Assembly (NCBI RefSeq): GCF_003412455.1
Contig: NZ_QTJU01000001.1
Span: 62,001-126,000 of the forward strand
From: Deminuibacter soli
GTDB lineage: Bacteria > Bacteroidota > Bacteroidia > Chitinophagales > Chitinophagaceae
Direction of reading: 5' to 3'
DNA: 64,000 bases
Below the pieces are notes generated by a model. It did no database searches. It worked only from the letters and a program-made list of their open reading frames with translations, and was not told where the DNA came from. Numbering within the stretch: the stretch's first letter is position 1; each line of letters starts with the position of its first letter. Made by a program: the position numbers and the translations under genes. This document shows positions 15,957-24,727 of the stretch, piece after piece.

Positions 15957-18900
15957 TTAGAAACCCACGTTTACACCAAACAGGAAAGTTCTTGGCTTGG
16001 GGTAATCAAAGAATGAGATACCCTGTGCAAAAGGCGCTCCCGGATAAGTAGTAACCTCGGGATCGTAGCCTGTAAACTTAGTGCTCAGGAAAAAGTTCTG
16101 AACAGAAGCATATACACGCAGCCTGCTGAATTTCAGTTTGTCTGTGATGCGTTTAGAAAAGTTATAACCCAGCAGCAGGTTTTTACCACGGATAAACGAA
16201 CCATCTTCAATCATGCGGCTGTTAATGGTAGTTGCGTAGTAGCTCTGTGCAGGCCTGTTCTGTGCAATCATGGTATTCTGGTGATCAGGTGTCCAGCCAT
16301 CCAATACGGTGGTATAGCTATTTGCCTGTCCTGTACGGTCTTCACCAGAGTGACGGGTGAGGTTCAGTACATCGTTACCGTAAGAGTACTGGATTTCTAC
16401 AGCCAGGTCGAAGTTTTTGTAAGAGAATGTATTCAGGAATGTACCATAACCATCAGGTGCACCTTTACCCAGTATCACACGGTCTTTGTCATCAATGTTG
16501 CCGTCGTTGTTAACGTCACGGTATTTGATATCACCTGGCAGAGCATGGTAAGCAGCAGCAGTGGCAGCTTCTTTAGTACCCCAGGTACCTTCGCGGATTA
16601 AACCGTAAAAAGAACCCACGGGCTGGCCAATACGCAGTACATTGGTTTTGGTAATAAACTGCGGATCAGGGAAAATATCATCATTGGATGCGCCCAGCGC
16701 GGTTACTTTGTTTTTGTTCAACGCGATGTTGAAAGTGGTATTCCAGGTGAAATCTTTGGTGCTGATGTTGGTTGTGTTCAGCGTAAGCTCAATACCCTTG
16801 TTGGTCATGTCACCAATGTTTTTATACACGGTTTCATATCCGCTTGCGGCAGGCACTGGCACATTCAGCAACATGTCTGATGTTTTCTTGTAATAGAAGT
16901 CAACATCGAGGTTGATCCTGTTTTTCAATAAACCAAGTTCAAACCCTGCGTCTGCCTGGCTGGTTTTTTCCCATTTCAAATCAGGATTAGCCAGGGTTCC
17001 GATACCTACTGTAGAAACACGGTTGCCGCCAATTATCGCAGTACCTGTAGACAGGCTGGCGAGTGATTGGTAAGCGCCAATCTCTGAGTTACCGATTAAA
17101 CCATAGCTGGTACGGAACTTCAGGTTGGAGATAACCGGGTTGCCTTTCAGGAAATCTTCGTCAGACGCTTTCCATGCAAAAGCACCTGAAGGGAAGAATC
17201 CGTATTTGCTGTCTTTACCGAATTTTGAAGAACCGTCTGCACGGCCTGTAACGGTGAACAGGTATTTGTTATCGATGCTATAGTTAACACGACCAAAATA
17301 GGAGTTCATTTCCCAGTTGTATGCACTTGAAGACGGATTTTGCGGACGTGCACCTGCACCCAGGTTGTTCCACTGATAGAAATCGTCTGTGAATCCCTGT
17401 GACCCTGCGCGGGTGTCGAAATTGGTGAATTTCTGCCAGCTTAAACCCAACAAAGCGTTCAGGTTCTGGTTGTGTGCAATTTTTTTATCGTAAGTCAGGT
17501 AGTTTTCAAACTGCCAGTAATTGTTGCGCAGATTGTCAACATAAGCATTACCCTGCTGATCGTAGCTTAAGCCACGCAGATTACGGCCAGAGTAAAAATC
17601 TTCCTGTACGTTGTCGACATCAAAACCGATACTTGAACGCAACTGCAAACCAGGCAGCAGGTTCAGGTTGGCGTAGATGTTACCGAGGGTAGACTGTGTT
17701 TTGAAGATATCTCTCCTGTTCTGCGTAATAGCAACAGGGTTTATACCGCCTTCCATGTTAGGATAGTAGTAGTTTGAACCATCTGTGCCATCTGCAAATT
17801 TCAGCGGAACCAGCGGCAGCGTTTCAATCATCATACGGGTAACACTCAGGCTACCGTCGCCATCACCAATTACACGGTTTTCTTCTACATGATTAAAAGT
17901 AACTGTACCACCTACTTTCAACCAGTCTTTTACCTGGCTGTCAAACACAAAACGTGCAGAATAGCGTTTCAGCTGGCTGGTGAGGATGATACCGTTTTCA
18001 TTGGCGTAGTTCAGGAACAAACCATAAGTTGTTTTTTCATTACCGCCAGTGAATGAAAGGTTCTGGTTGTGAGAAAATGCATTGCGTGTAGCTTCTTTCT
18101 GCCAATCTGTATTGTACAGCGGGTTACCGCTGGCATCAAAGAAACGCGGATCGTTCCTGTTTTTCAGGAAATTGATATGGTCTGTGTATTTACCCTGTGC
18201 ATAACCAACAGAATCATATTTCTTCAGGTTATCAGCATTGTATGAGTTTTCCTCAACCTGCAAAAACTGCTGTGAGTTAAGTACGCTCAGTTCTTTAGGC
18301 AGGTGACCGATGCTGTAATATGAATCGTAGTTCACCTGTGAAATACCCTTTTTACCACGTTTGGTGGTAACCATGATTACACCATTGGCACCACGTGCAC
18401 CGTAGATCGCAGTTGCAGAAGCGTCTTTCAGTACGTCGATGGTTTCAATGTCGTTCGGGTTTAAATAATTGATGTTACCTACACCAATCACACCGTCAAC
18501 AACGTACAACGGACCATTGCTGGCGCTGATAGAAGTATAGCCGCGGATATGCACCGCAGTCTGACCACCTGGACGGCCAGAATTGGTGGCAATGTTAACA
18601 CCGGCAGAACGGCCGGCCAGCATTTGTTCAACGTTGGTTGCAGGGCGCTGTTGCAGTTCAGCAGCTTTTACTGAAGCCACTGCACCGGTAACATCACTTT
18701 TTTTGCGGGTACCATAACCTACCACTACTACATCTTCCAGTACACTTTTGCTCTGCGCATGTAAAGAAAGACTGATAGCAGACTGTTCACCTACCGGTAC
18801 TTCCTGTGTATCGTAGCCGGTATAGCTAATCACCAACACTGCATCTGCACCAGGCACACTGATATGAAACTCACCTTCATCGTTGGTGGTTGTTCCTTTT

Positions 18901-19070
18901 GCAGAATTTTTAAGTTGAATAGAAGCGCCTGCGAGTGGTTTGTTAGCGGCGTCTGTGATTTTACCCGAAATAACCCGGGTCTGCGCCTGCGCTATCCCGT
19001 GCAGGGATACAAGTAGCAGCAGCATCCATTGGAGGAAGTGCCTCATTTTCTTTTTGCGTTCCATAGACAA
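15957..19070 (-). CDS. susC: SusC/RagA-family TonB-linked outer-membrane transporter
   Basis: A TonB-dependent 22-strand barrel that imports glycan fragments with the SusD lid. After a basic N-terminus and signal peptide (about 1-29, ending Ala-Gln-Ala-Gln), a carboxypeptidase-regulatory-like domain runs to about residue 110 (ISGKITDAANKPLAGASIQL). The plug domain follows, with VVVGYGTRKKSDVTGAV, LAGRSAGVNI and the SusC/RagA signature ASATAIYGARGANGVIMVTT. The barrel ends with FPYP-like turns and the C-terminal FLFGVNVGF. Length 1037 aa is usual. There is no N-terminal STN domain, and no FecR/ECF pair is nearby, so regulation is more likely by the LacI proteins on either side; an operator-like site lies at 19187-19202. 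An in-frame ATG at codon 9 is an alternative start. Confidence 0.95.
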   Translation of the reverse strand: MSMERKKKMRHFLQWMLLLLVSLHGIAQAQTRVISGKITDAANKPLAGASIQLKNSAKGTTTNDEGEFHISVPGADAVLVISYTGYDTQEVPVGEQSAISLSLHAQSKSVLEDVVVVGYGTRKKSDVTGAVASVKAAELQQRPATNVEQMLAGRSAGVNIATNSGRPGGQTAVHIRGYTSISASNGPLYVVDGVIGVGNINYLNPNDIETIDVLKDASATAIYGARGANGVIMVTTKRGKKGISQVNYDSYYSIGHLPKELSVLNSQQFLQVEENSYNADNLKKYDSVGYAQGKYTDHINFLKNRNDPRFFDASGNPLYNTDWQKEATRNAFSHNQNLSFTGGNEKTTYGLFLNYANENGIILTSQLKRYSARFVFDSQVKDWLKVGGTVTFNHVEENRVIGDGDGSLSVTRMMIETLPLVPLKFADGTDGSNYYYPNMEGGINPVAITQNRRDIFKTQSTLGNIYANLNLLPGLQLRSSIGFDVDNVQEDFYSGRNLRGLSYDQQGNAYVDNLRNNYWQFENYLTYDKKIAHNQNLNALLGLSWQKFTNFDTRAGSQGFTDDFYQWNNLGAGARPQNPSSSAYNWEMNSYFGRVNYSIDNKYLFTVTGRADGSSKFGKDSKYGFFPSGAFAWKASDEDFLKGNPVISNLKFRTSYGLIGNSEIGAYQSLASLSTGTAIIGGNRVSTVGIGTLANPDLKWEKTSQADAGFELGLLKNRINLDVDFYYKKTSDMLLNVPVPAASGYETVYKNIGDMTNKGIELTLNTTNISTKDFTWNTTFNIALNKNKVTALGASNDDIFPDPQFITKTNVLRIGQPVGSFYGLIREGTWGTKEAATAAAYHALPGDIKYRDVNNDGNIDDKDRVILGKGAPDGYGTFLNTFSYKNFDLAVEIQYSYGNDVLNLTRHSGEDRTGQANSYTTVLDGWTPDHQNTMIAQNRPAQSYYATTINSRMIEDGSFIRGKNLLLGYNFSKRITDKLKFSRLRVYASVQNFFLSTKFTGYDPEVTTYPGAPFAQGISFFDYPKPRTFLFGVNVGF

Positions 19071-19643
19071 GTTTTGATTTGTGGTTCTTATTTAAAAACT
19101 CATGTGCAAAGCTTTATCGGCAGGCAATACAGCAGTACTGCCAGTCAGTTTTTAACAACGATTTGTTTGCTTTTTTACAAACGAGTAAAATAACGATTTA
19201 GCAAAAGGGAATGTTTTTGGCGCGAAAAATAAAATTTTCAGCCATTATGTTTCTGATTAAAGGCAAGCTGCACATCGTTTATGCAGAGTATTGCAGTCAA
19301 TCAGCAACCAGTACTTACCATTATAACATACTATAGTAACCGGTGCCTTTTGCGTTTTTTTAGGGACGAACTCTAAAAACAGGGTGCAAATAAGAGCATT
19401 ATTTCGATTTAGCCAAATGTGTTCGTATCATTTGGACGATTTCTTTTCAGCCAAATATTATACCACATATACTGAGGCATATTTCATTTATTTTTTTTCA
19501 CAATTGTTGGATCGGATTGTTTTTTTACGGTTATTTCACGCGTGCGCGCTTTAATATATTACTGTGCATGAAATAATAAAACAGCTGAAACACTGGCACA
19601 GCAACAGTTTCAGCGAACAATTAAAAGTCGTGGAGAGAGCTGT
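19071..19643. other. Long intergenic region upstream of susC
   Basis: 573 bp without a credible gene lie between the susC start and the stop of the second lacI gene. The region is AT-rich and holds the operator-like site at 19187-19202, a similar half-site CGATTTAGC at 19405-19413, and a looser AACAACGATTTG at 19154-19165. It should contain the susC promoter, but I found no full TAnnTTTG element on the minus strand. Confidence 0.6.
19187..19202. promoter_or_regulatory. LacI-family operator candidate upstream of susC
   Basis: On the minus strand the site reads GCTAAATCGTTATTTT. Its left half GCTAAA and central CG are the same as in the site before the first GH92 gene (7447-7462). It lies 117-132 bp before the susC start. 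The half CGATTTAGC recurs at 19405-19413. Confidence 0.5.
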
Positions 19644-20678
19644 TTATTTCTGCAGTGTAGAACCGCGTACAATTAATGCAGGAGGTAGCTCAACCAAATC
19701 TTTACCTGTTACTTCATGCATTACCTGTTGTTTGCCCAGTTTACTCATGAGCAAATCAATAGATGCCTGTGCAATTTCTTCGATTGGTTGTTGTATGATG
19801 GTAATACCACCGGGGTATAAGCGAAAGATATCATGATCGTCAAAACAAATCATGGCAAGGTTTTGCGGGATACTCAGTTTGAGTTTGGTAATACTTTCCA
19901 GTCCTGTTACACCCAAATAGTTGGTGGCGAAAAATACAGCGTCAATGCCCTTGTTGTTTGCCAGGAAATCGCAGATGGCCTGCACTGATTTTTCTTTGCT
20001 GTAATCGTACGGCAGTTTCAGTATCCACTGCTCGTTGGGTTTCAGTTTGTGCTTTTTAAGTGAATCGGTATAGGCACGGGTACGGTCGTGCACCTGTATC
20101 AGGTCAAGATCAACCGTAACCCAGGCAATATTGCGGTAACCCTGTTTTATTAAGTGTTCCATGCCTTCGGTCACACCTGCATAACTGTTTACCAGCACAT
20201 GCGGTATTTGCAGCCCTGGAAAATAACTGTCGATTAATATAACGGGTTTGCGTTGCGCAATAAGCTGCTGGATATCTTTTTCCATCCCTGCTGCAGGCGT
20301 AATCAGGTAACCATCCAGCTGGCGCTGTGAAAGCATGCGTATCATTTCATTGCCCCTGTTGCCATTGTTTTCAGTGCTGCAGTACACTACTTTATAGCCA
20401 TGCGCTTCGGCCTTGTCTTCAATAATCCTGGCCAGTGAGGCGAAGAAATTACCGGCAATGCTTTCGACAATTAACCCGAGAATTTTAGTTTGCCCTGTGC
20501 GCAGGCTTACAGCAATCTGGTTGGGATAATAACCTGCTTTTTTTGCAGCAGCAGTAATTTTATCTGCCACTACCTGGCTGATACGCATTTCCTTTGCCTT
20601 GCCATTTAATACAAATGACACGGTAGAAGGCGAGGCGCCAACCATCGCAGCAATATCTTTCAGTGAAACACGTTTCAT
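19644..20678 (-). CDS. LacI-family transcriptional regulator (mannoside locus, copy 2)
   Basis: A 344-aa LacI-type regulator and clear paralogue of the one at 13069-14085. It shares SLKDIA at the N-terminus, the recognition stretch SPSTVSFVLNGKA, the phrase KVVYCSTENN, and the sensor-pocket stretch FDDHDIFRLYPGG followed by TIIQQPIEEIA. The DNA-binding helix-turn-helix covers about residues 4-25, and the two-lobed sugar-sensing domain covers about 60-340. It is placed upstream of the susC leader and transcribed in the same direction, so it could control susCD and, through the shared site type, both GH92 genes. The difference between the two paralogues in ligand or activity cannot be read from sequence. 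Confidence 0.93.
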   Translation of the reverse strand: MKRVSLKDIAAMVGASPSTVSFVLNGKAKEMRISQVVADKITAAAKKAGYYPNQIAVSLRTGQTKILGLIVESIAGNFFASLARIIEDKAEAHGYKVVYCSTENNGNRGNEMIRMLSQRQLDGYLITPAAGMEKDIQQLIAQRKPVILIDSYFPGLQIPHVLVNSYAGVTEGMEHLIKQGYRNIAWVTVDLDLIQVHDRTRAYTDSLKKHKLKPNEQWILKLPYDYSKEKSVQAICDFLANNKGIDAVFFATNYLGVTGLESITKLKLSIPQNLAMICFDDHDIFRLYPGGITIIQQPIEEIAQASIDLLMSKLGKQQVMHEVTGKDLVELPPALIVRGSTLQK

Positions 20679-20741
20679 AGCAGGTTTATTGAAAAGAAGC
20701 AGTAGACGTACAAACAGGTAAAATAAGTTAAAAACAATTAA

Positions 20742-22208
20742 CTACAAACAAGATTGCAAAATTTGCACCGTTTCTTTCAGCTCTGCCGTATTTAATGAAG
20801 CAAATCCCATACGCAATCCATTCGTTGGCTCCTTTCCGTAACTGTAAGGCAGGTCACTGTTAATGAGCAGTCCTTTTTTTGCAGCTTTTGCCCCCAGCAC
20901 CTTTAACGGATACTTCTTTTTAAACCGTACCCACACCGCCATGCCGCCATTTGGTTTTGTAAATTCCACTGCATCTCCCAAATGCGATTCCAGCTCCCTG
21001 CACAGTACATCACGGCGCTCGCTGTACAGCTTGTTTGTTTTTTTGATATGCCGGTCAACTGTGCCGTTTTGCAGCAGCATGGCCATGACTTCTTCGGTCA
21101 GGTTATCGCCGCGAATATCAATCAGCTTGCGAAGCCGCGTTGCCTGTTCAATAAAACCGGCAGGAGCTATCATAAATCCGCAGCGTATGGAAAGTGCCAG
21201 TGATTTGGAGAACGAACCAATATAAATTACGTTACCGCCATGGTCTGCACTGGCCAGCGGCAATATAGGCGCAGAAGCGTAATGAAAATCATAATCATAG
21301 TCGTCTTCAATTACTGCCAGCCTGTATTTGCGTATCAGCTGCAGCAGCTCCATACGCCTTTCTGCGCTCAGTGTTACCGTGGTGGGATGATGGTGGTGCG
21401 GGATAATGTAGAGCATTTTTATTTTCCGCGTTTTGCACAATGCCGCCACTGCTGCCACATCAATACCACCCGCATCAACAGGTACACGTATCAATTTTGC
21501 ACCAAGCTGTTCAAAACACAACTCTGCCAAAAAATAACCGGGACTGCCTACTATTACGGCATCGCCCGGTTTAATCAACATAGCTGCCGCAAGGTAAATA
21601 CTCATCTGCGCACCGCGTGTCATCAGCACATGGTCTGTTGTAATGCTTAACCCGCGCGTATCAGCGAGATGTGGCACCATTGCCCTGCGCAAATGCATGT
21701 TGCCCTGCGAACTGCCGTATGACAGTGCAGCAGCATAACCGGGTTGTGCAAGAAACTGCCGCATGGCCTGCGCCCATTCATTCACCGGCGCCAGTCTGGT
21801 ATCGGGAAATCCATCATTCACTACCAGTTTAAATTTCTCCTTGCCGGGTGTGGCATATCCTATCTCAGGCATGTCATCAAAACAAAAACCGGTATCGGCG
21901 CCATAACTGTTTACCGGCACCTTGCTTTTAAATGTGCGCGGTTTTATGCTCGGCAGGTTCGATGCTACCATTACTCCCTTGCGCGGCAGGTTTACCACCC
22001 AGTCCATACTGCTTAGCTCTTCATAGGCAGCCACAATGGTTTTACGGTGCAACTGCAGGGTACCGGCCATTACACGGCTGGCAGGTAAAAAACTACCAGG
22101 CTTTATCACTCCCCGCTGTATCAATCCCGCCAGCTGGTGCGCCAGTTGCTGGTACACGGGAATCCTGTTCTCTTTTTCAATGGAGATCAATGTTTGATAA
22201 GGCAACAT
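20742..22208 (-). CDS. MocR/PdxR-type GntR regulator with aminotransferase domain
   Basis: A 488-aa regulator with a GntR winged helix (about residues 10-80: RIPVYQQLAHQLAGLIQRG, then LPASRVMAGTLQLHRKTIV) fused to a fold-type-I aminotransferase domain that binds PLP. The PLP lysine lies in YIGSFSKSL, and the aspartate-rich EDDYDYDFHY holds the ring-nitrogen Asp. Such proteins sense PLP or an amino acid-PLP adduct rather than act as enzymes. The gene is divergent from an AhpD-like gene. The 110-bp gap carries a textbook MocR operator (direct repeats plus an inverted repeat of TGGACTA). It probably controls that neighbour and itself; pdxST genes are not present here, so a vitamin B6 role is not shown. 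Confidence 0.92.
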   Translation of the reverse strand: MLPYQTLISIEKENRIPVYQQLAHQLAGLIQRGVIKPGSFLPASRVMAGTLQLHRKTIVAAYEELSSMDWVVNLPRKGVMVASNLPSIKPRTFKSKVPVNSYGADTGFCFDDMPEIGYATPGKEKFKLVVNDGFPDTRLAPVNEWAQAMRQFLAQPGYAAALSYGSSQGNMHLRRAMVPHLADTRGLSITTDHVLMTRGAQMSIYLAAAMLIKPGDAVIVGSPGYFLAELCFEQLGAKLIRVPVDAGGIDVAAVAALCKTRKIKMLYIIPHHHHPTTVTLSAERRMELLQLIRKYRLAVIEDDYDYDFHYASAPILPLASADHGGNVIYIGSFSKSLALSIRCGFMIAPAGFIEQATRLRKLIDIRGDNLTEEVMAMLLQNGTVDRHIKKTNKLYSERRDVLCRELESHLGDAVEFTKPNGGMAVWVRFKKKYPLKVLGAKAAKKGLLINSDLPYSYGKEPTNGLRMGFASLNTAELKETVQILQSCL

Positions 22209-22212
22209 GGCT

Positions 22213-22255
22213 GGACTACTTATTGTTGTATAATTGGACTACCAAGATAGTCCAA
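22213..22255. promoter_or_regulatory. MocR-type operator between the regulator and the AhpD-like gene
   Basis: A perfect inverted repeat, TTGGACTA (22234-22241) and TAGTCCAA (22248-22255), is separated by 6 bp. A third half-site GGACTA at 22213-22218 stands in direct repeat, 23 bp from the next. Two direct plus one inverted half-sites is the layout known for MocR/PdxR proteins. The palindrome ends 8 bp before the -7 element of the plus-strand gene, a position suited to activation. Confidence 0.75.
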
Positions 22256-22263
22256 TTGCGTAA

Positions 22264-22271
22264 TAACTTTG
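22264..22271 (+). promoter_or_regulatory. -7 promoter element of the AhpD-like gene
   Basis: TAACTTTG is a full TAnnTTTG match, about 48 bp before the start codon. No well-spaced TTG is seen upstream; instead the -33 region is occupied by the MocR operator, as expected for an activated promoter. Confidence 0.65.
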
Positions 22272-22318
22272 CACTACAGAACAACGGAAATTATTATTCA
22301 GCTATAAACTAAGGCATT

Positions 22319-22762
22319 ATGGAACCACGTTTTTCAATGTACAAAGTACAACCGGAAGCTTACAAGGCACTGCTCGCGATGGAAGAGTATTTAAAAACAA
22401 CTTCCCTCACGGAAACACAGAAAGAACTCATTAAAATACGTGCTTCACAAATCAATGGCTGCGCATTTTGTATTGACATGCACACAAAAGATGCACGCAA
22501 ACACGGCGAAACCGAGCAGCGCATTTACCTGCTCAATGCATGGCGCGAAGCACCACACTATACCGAAGAAGAACGTATTATGCTGGCGATGACTGAAGAA
22601 ATTACGCTGATTCACCGGCACGGCCTGTCTGCAGAAACCTACCGGAAAGCCATCGCTGCATTTGGCGAAGTGGTAACCGCACAAATAATCATGGCCATCA
22701 TTAACATCAATGCATGGAACAGGATTGGCGTTGCGCTGCACATGCAGCCGCCCATGCACTAG
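22319..22762 (+). CDS. AhpD-like carboxymuconolactone decarboxylase family protein
   Basis: A 147-aa all-helical protein of the CMD/AhpD family. The redox motif is INGCAFCIDMHTKDARKHGE, with a CxxC pair followed by the conserved His. In characterised AhpD proteins this pair gives alkylhydroperoxidase or disulfide reductase activity. The second half (YTEEERIMLAMTEEIT) also follows the family. It is cytoplasmic, with no signal peptide. It is divergent from the MocR regulator and has its own -7 element beside the operator, so it is the likely regulated target. Its physiological substrate is not evident. Confidence 0.92.
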   Translation: MEPRFSMYKVQPEAYKALLAMEEYLKTTSLTETQKELIKIRASQINGCAFCIDMHTKDARKHGETEQRIYLLNAWREAPHYTEEERIMLAMTEEITLIHRHGLSAETYRKAIAAFGEVVTAQIIMAIININAWNRIGVALHMQPPMH

Positions 22763-22781
22763 CCGGCAATTCAATTTTATT

Positions 22782-22816
22782 AAACAGGCCATCGTAGCAA
22801 TACCATGGCCTGTTTT
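22782..22816. terminator. Bidirectional terminator between the AhpD-like and HxlR genes
   Basis: ACAGGCCAT at 22784-22792 pairs with ATGGCCTGT at 22805-22813 across a 12-base loop, with T-runs on the plus strand and A-runs upstream. It serves two convergent genes. Confidence 0.8.
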
Positions 22817-22825
22817 GTTTGTTGC

Positions 22826-23230
22826 CTACACTGTTTCTTCGTGCGCTTCTTCCAGTATATGCGGCAGCAGGCCCAGTTTACTCAAGCTGGGCTTGCCTTG
22901 TTTTTCCATTTGCTTTTCTCCCCAATCGCGCAGCAGGCGGATAAAAGGGATCAGTTCTGCACCGGCTTCAGACAAAGCATATTCCACGCGCGGCGGTACT
23001 TCTGCAAATACATGACGGGTAATCAGTCCGTCAGCCTCCAGTTCTCGCAGCGCCTGCGTAAGCATTTTAGGCGTTACGCCAACAATACTGCGACGTAAGG
23101 CACCATAACGCGTAATGCCCAGGTCCAGGTGAAAAATAATACGCCCTTTGTATTTGCCGCCTATGCGCTGAAAGGCAAAATCTACAGAACACTGCGGTTC
23201 CTGGTCGGGTATTGCGGACTTTTTTTGCAT
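22826..23230 (-). CDS. HxlR-family transcriptional regulator
   Basis: A 134-aa winged-helix regulator. The HxlR pattern is clear: Cys14 in PQCSVDFAFQRIGGKYKG, then ITRYGALRRSIVGVTPKMLTQALREL for the recognition helix, and DGLITRHVFAEVPPRVEYAL for the wing. The single N-terminal Cys matches the sensing residue of family members that respond to electrophiles, quinones, aldehydes or disulfide stress. The gene is divergent from an MDR oxidoreductase across 121 bp, the usual arrangement for an HxlR regulator and its target. It is convergent with the AhpD-like gene at a shared terminator. Confidence 0.93.
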   Translation of the reverse strand: MQKKSAIPDQEPQCSVDFAFQRIGGKYKGRIIFHLDLGITRYGALRRSIVGVTPKMLTQALRELEADGLITRHVFAEVPPRVEYALSEAGAELIPFIRLLRDWGEKQMEKQGKPSLSKLGLLPHILEEAHEETV

Positions 23231-23351
23231 GGAACTAAACTTTTTTTAATTGATTGTCAATAATAGTTTCTTTTGGGTAGCTAGCTTACAAAAAAGTGCA
23301 TACTTGTTTTAAAGATAGTAATGATTCAGCTTTGTTATCAAATAAAATGAT

Positions 23352-24353
23352 ATGAAAGCAATTCAATTGACAGGATTTTCGATAGCACAGCTTCAGCCCG
23401 CTGAACTGCCCATACCCCAGCCTGCACGTGGTGAAGTATTGATACAGGTAAAAGCTGTTTCCCTGAATTATATAGACGGCGCATTGGCCACCGGCAAATA
23501 CCCTGTAAAACCTGCCTTCCCGCATATTCCCGTGGCAGATGGGGCCGGCGTAATTGCAGCTGTAGGCGAAGACGTTACCGGCTGGCAGCCGGGCGACCGT
23601 GTAGTATCACATTTTATACAGCAATGGCTGGGTGGCATTAACACACCGGCTACCAATGCCGCGCGCACAGGAATATCTGTTCCCGGCATGCTGGCAGAAT
23701 ATGTTGTATTGCCCGCCTATGCACTGTTGGCCATTCCTGCCTTTCTCAGTTTTGAAGAAGCAGCCTCCCTGCCTATTGCAGGTGTTACAGCCTGGAACAG
23801 CCTTATTGAAACAGGAGGTGTAACGGCAGGCCAAACCGTGCTTACCCAGGGCACCGGCGGCGTATCGCTGTTTGCATTGCAGGTAGCGAAAATGGTGGGC
23901 GCCAGGGTAATTGCCACTACCGGTTCTCCTGAAAAAGAAGCGCAACTGAAAGCAGCAGGTGCATGGGAAGTATTGAACTACAAAACCAATCCGCAATGGG
24001 TGCAGCAGGTGCTGGAGTTAACCGGAGGCAAAGGTGCAGACGCAACCATCGATGTTGCCGGTACTGTAAATGAATCGGCTGCAGCGGTAAAACTCGGCGG
24101 GTATGTGGGACTTACGGGTTTTTTAGCGGACACCAGCATACAATTAAACCTGTTACCGGTTATTTCACGCGCCATACGCTTACAGGGATTATCTGTTGGC
24201 AGCAAGGCCAGCTTCAGCAATTTTTTACAGGCACTGGAACGCACCAACACACGCCCTTTTACCAGCCGTATTTTCCCGCTTGCTGAAACACAGGAAGCTT
24301 ATCATTATTTCCAGAGCGGCAAACATTTCGGGAAGGTGATTATACAACCCTGA
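23352..24353 (+). CDS. Zinc-independent MDR oxidoreductase (quinone-reductase-like)
   Basis: A 333-aa medium-chain dehydrogenase/reductase predicted to reduce quinones, enones or aldehydes with NAD(P)H. The GroES-like N-terminal half has LNYIDGALATGKYPVKPAFPH and the stretch DGAGVIAAVGEDVTGWQPGD. The cofactor half has GVTAWNSLIETGGVTAGQTV and a nucleotide-binding loop in TGGVSLFALQVAKMVGARV. The catalytic zinc ligands of alcohol dehydrogenases and the four-Cys structural zinc loop are missing, which favours the quinone-reductase branch. It is divergent from the HxlR gene and followed after 83 bp by a YciI-like gene. The set looks like a small electrophile-stress unit. Confidence 0.9.
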   Translation: MKAIQLTGFSIAQLQPAELPIPQPARGEVLIQVKAVSLNYIDGALATGKYPVKPAFPHIPVADGAGVIAAVGEDVTGWQPGDRVVSHFIQQWLGGINTPATNAARTGISVPGMLAEYVVLPAYALLAIPAFLSFEEAASLPIAGVTAWNSLIETGGVTAGQTVLTQGTGGVSLFALQVAKMVGARVIATTGSPEKEAQLKAAGAWEVLNYKTNPQWVQQVLELTGGKGADATIDVAGTVNESAAAVKLGGYVGLTGFLADTSIQLNLLPVISRAIRLQGLSVGSKASFSNFLQALERTNTRPFTSRIFPLAETQEAYHYFQSGKHFGKVIIQP

Positions 24354-24436
24354 TCGCGGAATTTAACACCACAACTGTTGCACAGGCGGCGACTATGGGA
24401 CAATTCGGTTGTAACTTACAGGTAAAATCAGCAATC

Positions 24437-24727
24437 ATGTTTCTACTGGAATTGACCTATAAAGTTTCGCAGGCAGAAGTAGATGAACGGATGCCGGCAC
24501 ACGCAGCTTATCTCAATGCATCCCACGACCGTGGCGAAGTTATTTTTGCAGGTTATAAAAGTCCGCGCACAGGCGGTTTGATTGTAGCCAACTTTAATGA
24601 TAAGACTGCGGTAGAATGTTTTGTACACAAAGACCCTTTTTACCTGGGCCATGTGGCTGACTACAGGATTGTGGAATTCAGCCCGCAGCTGGGTAAGGAG
24701 CTTTTTGGCGCTGCAGTGCAGGCTTAA
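24437..24727 (+). CDS. YciI-like protein
   Basis: A 96-aa ferredoxin-fold protein of the YciI/YCII family. It begins MFLLELTYKVSQAEVDERMP, continues with HAAYLNASHDRGEVIFAGYKSPRT, and has the family phrase FVHKDPFYLGHVADYRIVEF with a conserved His-Asp pair. The reading frame extends upstream to 24395, but the ATG at 24437 fits the family start. The stop overlaps the stop of the convergent gene at 24724 by 4 bp. The family includes dehydrochlorinase-like and stress-linked members, and no firm reaction can be assigned. It probably shares a transcript with the MDR gene. Confidence 0.85.
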   Translation: MFLLELTYKVSQAEVDERMPAHAAYLNASHDRGEVIFAGYKSPRTGGLIVANFNDKTAVECFVHKDPFYLGHVADYRIVEFSPQLGKELFGAAVQA

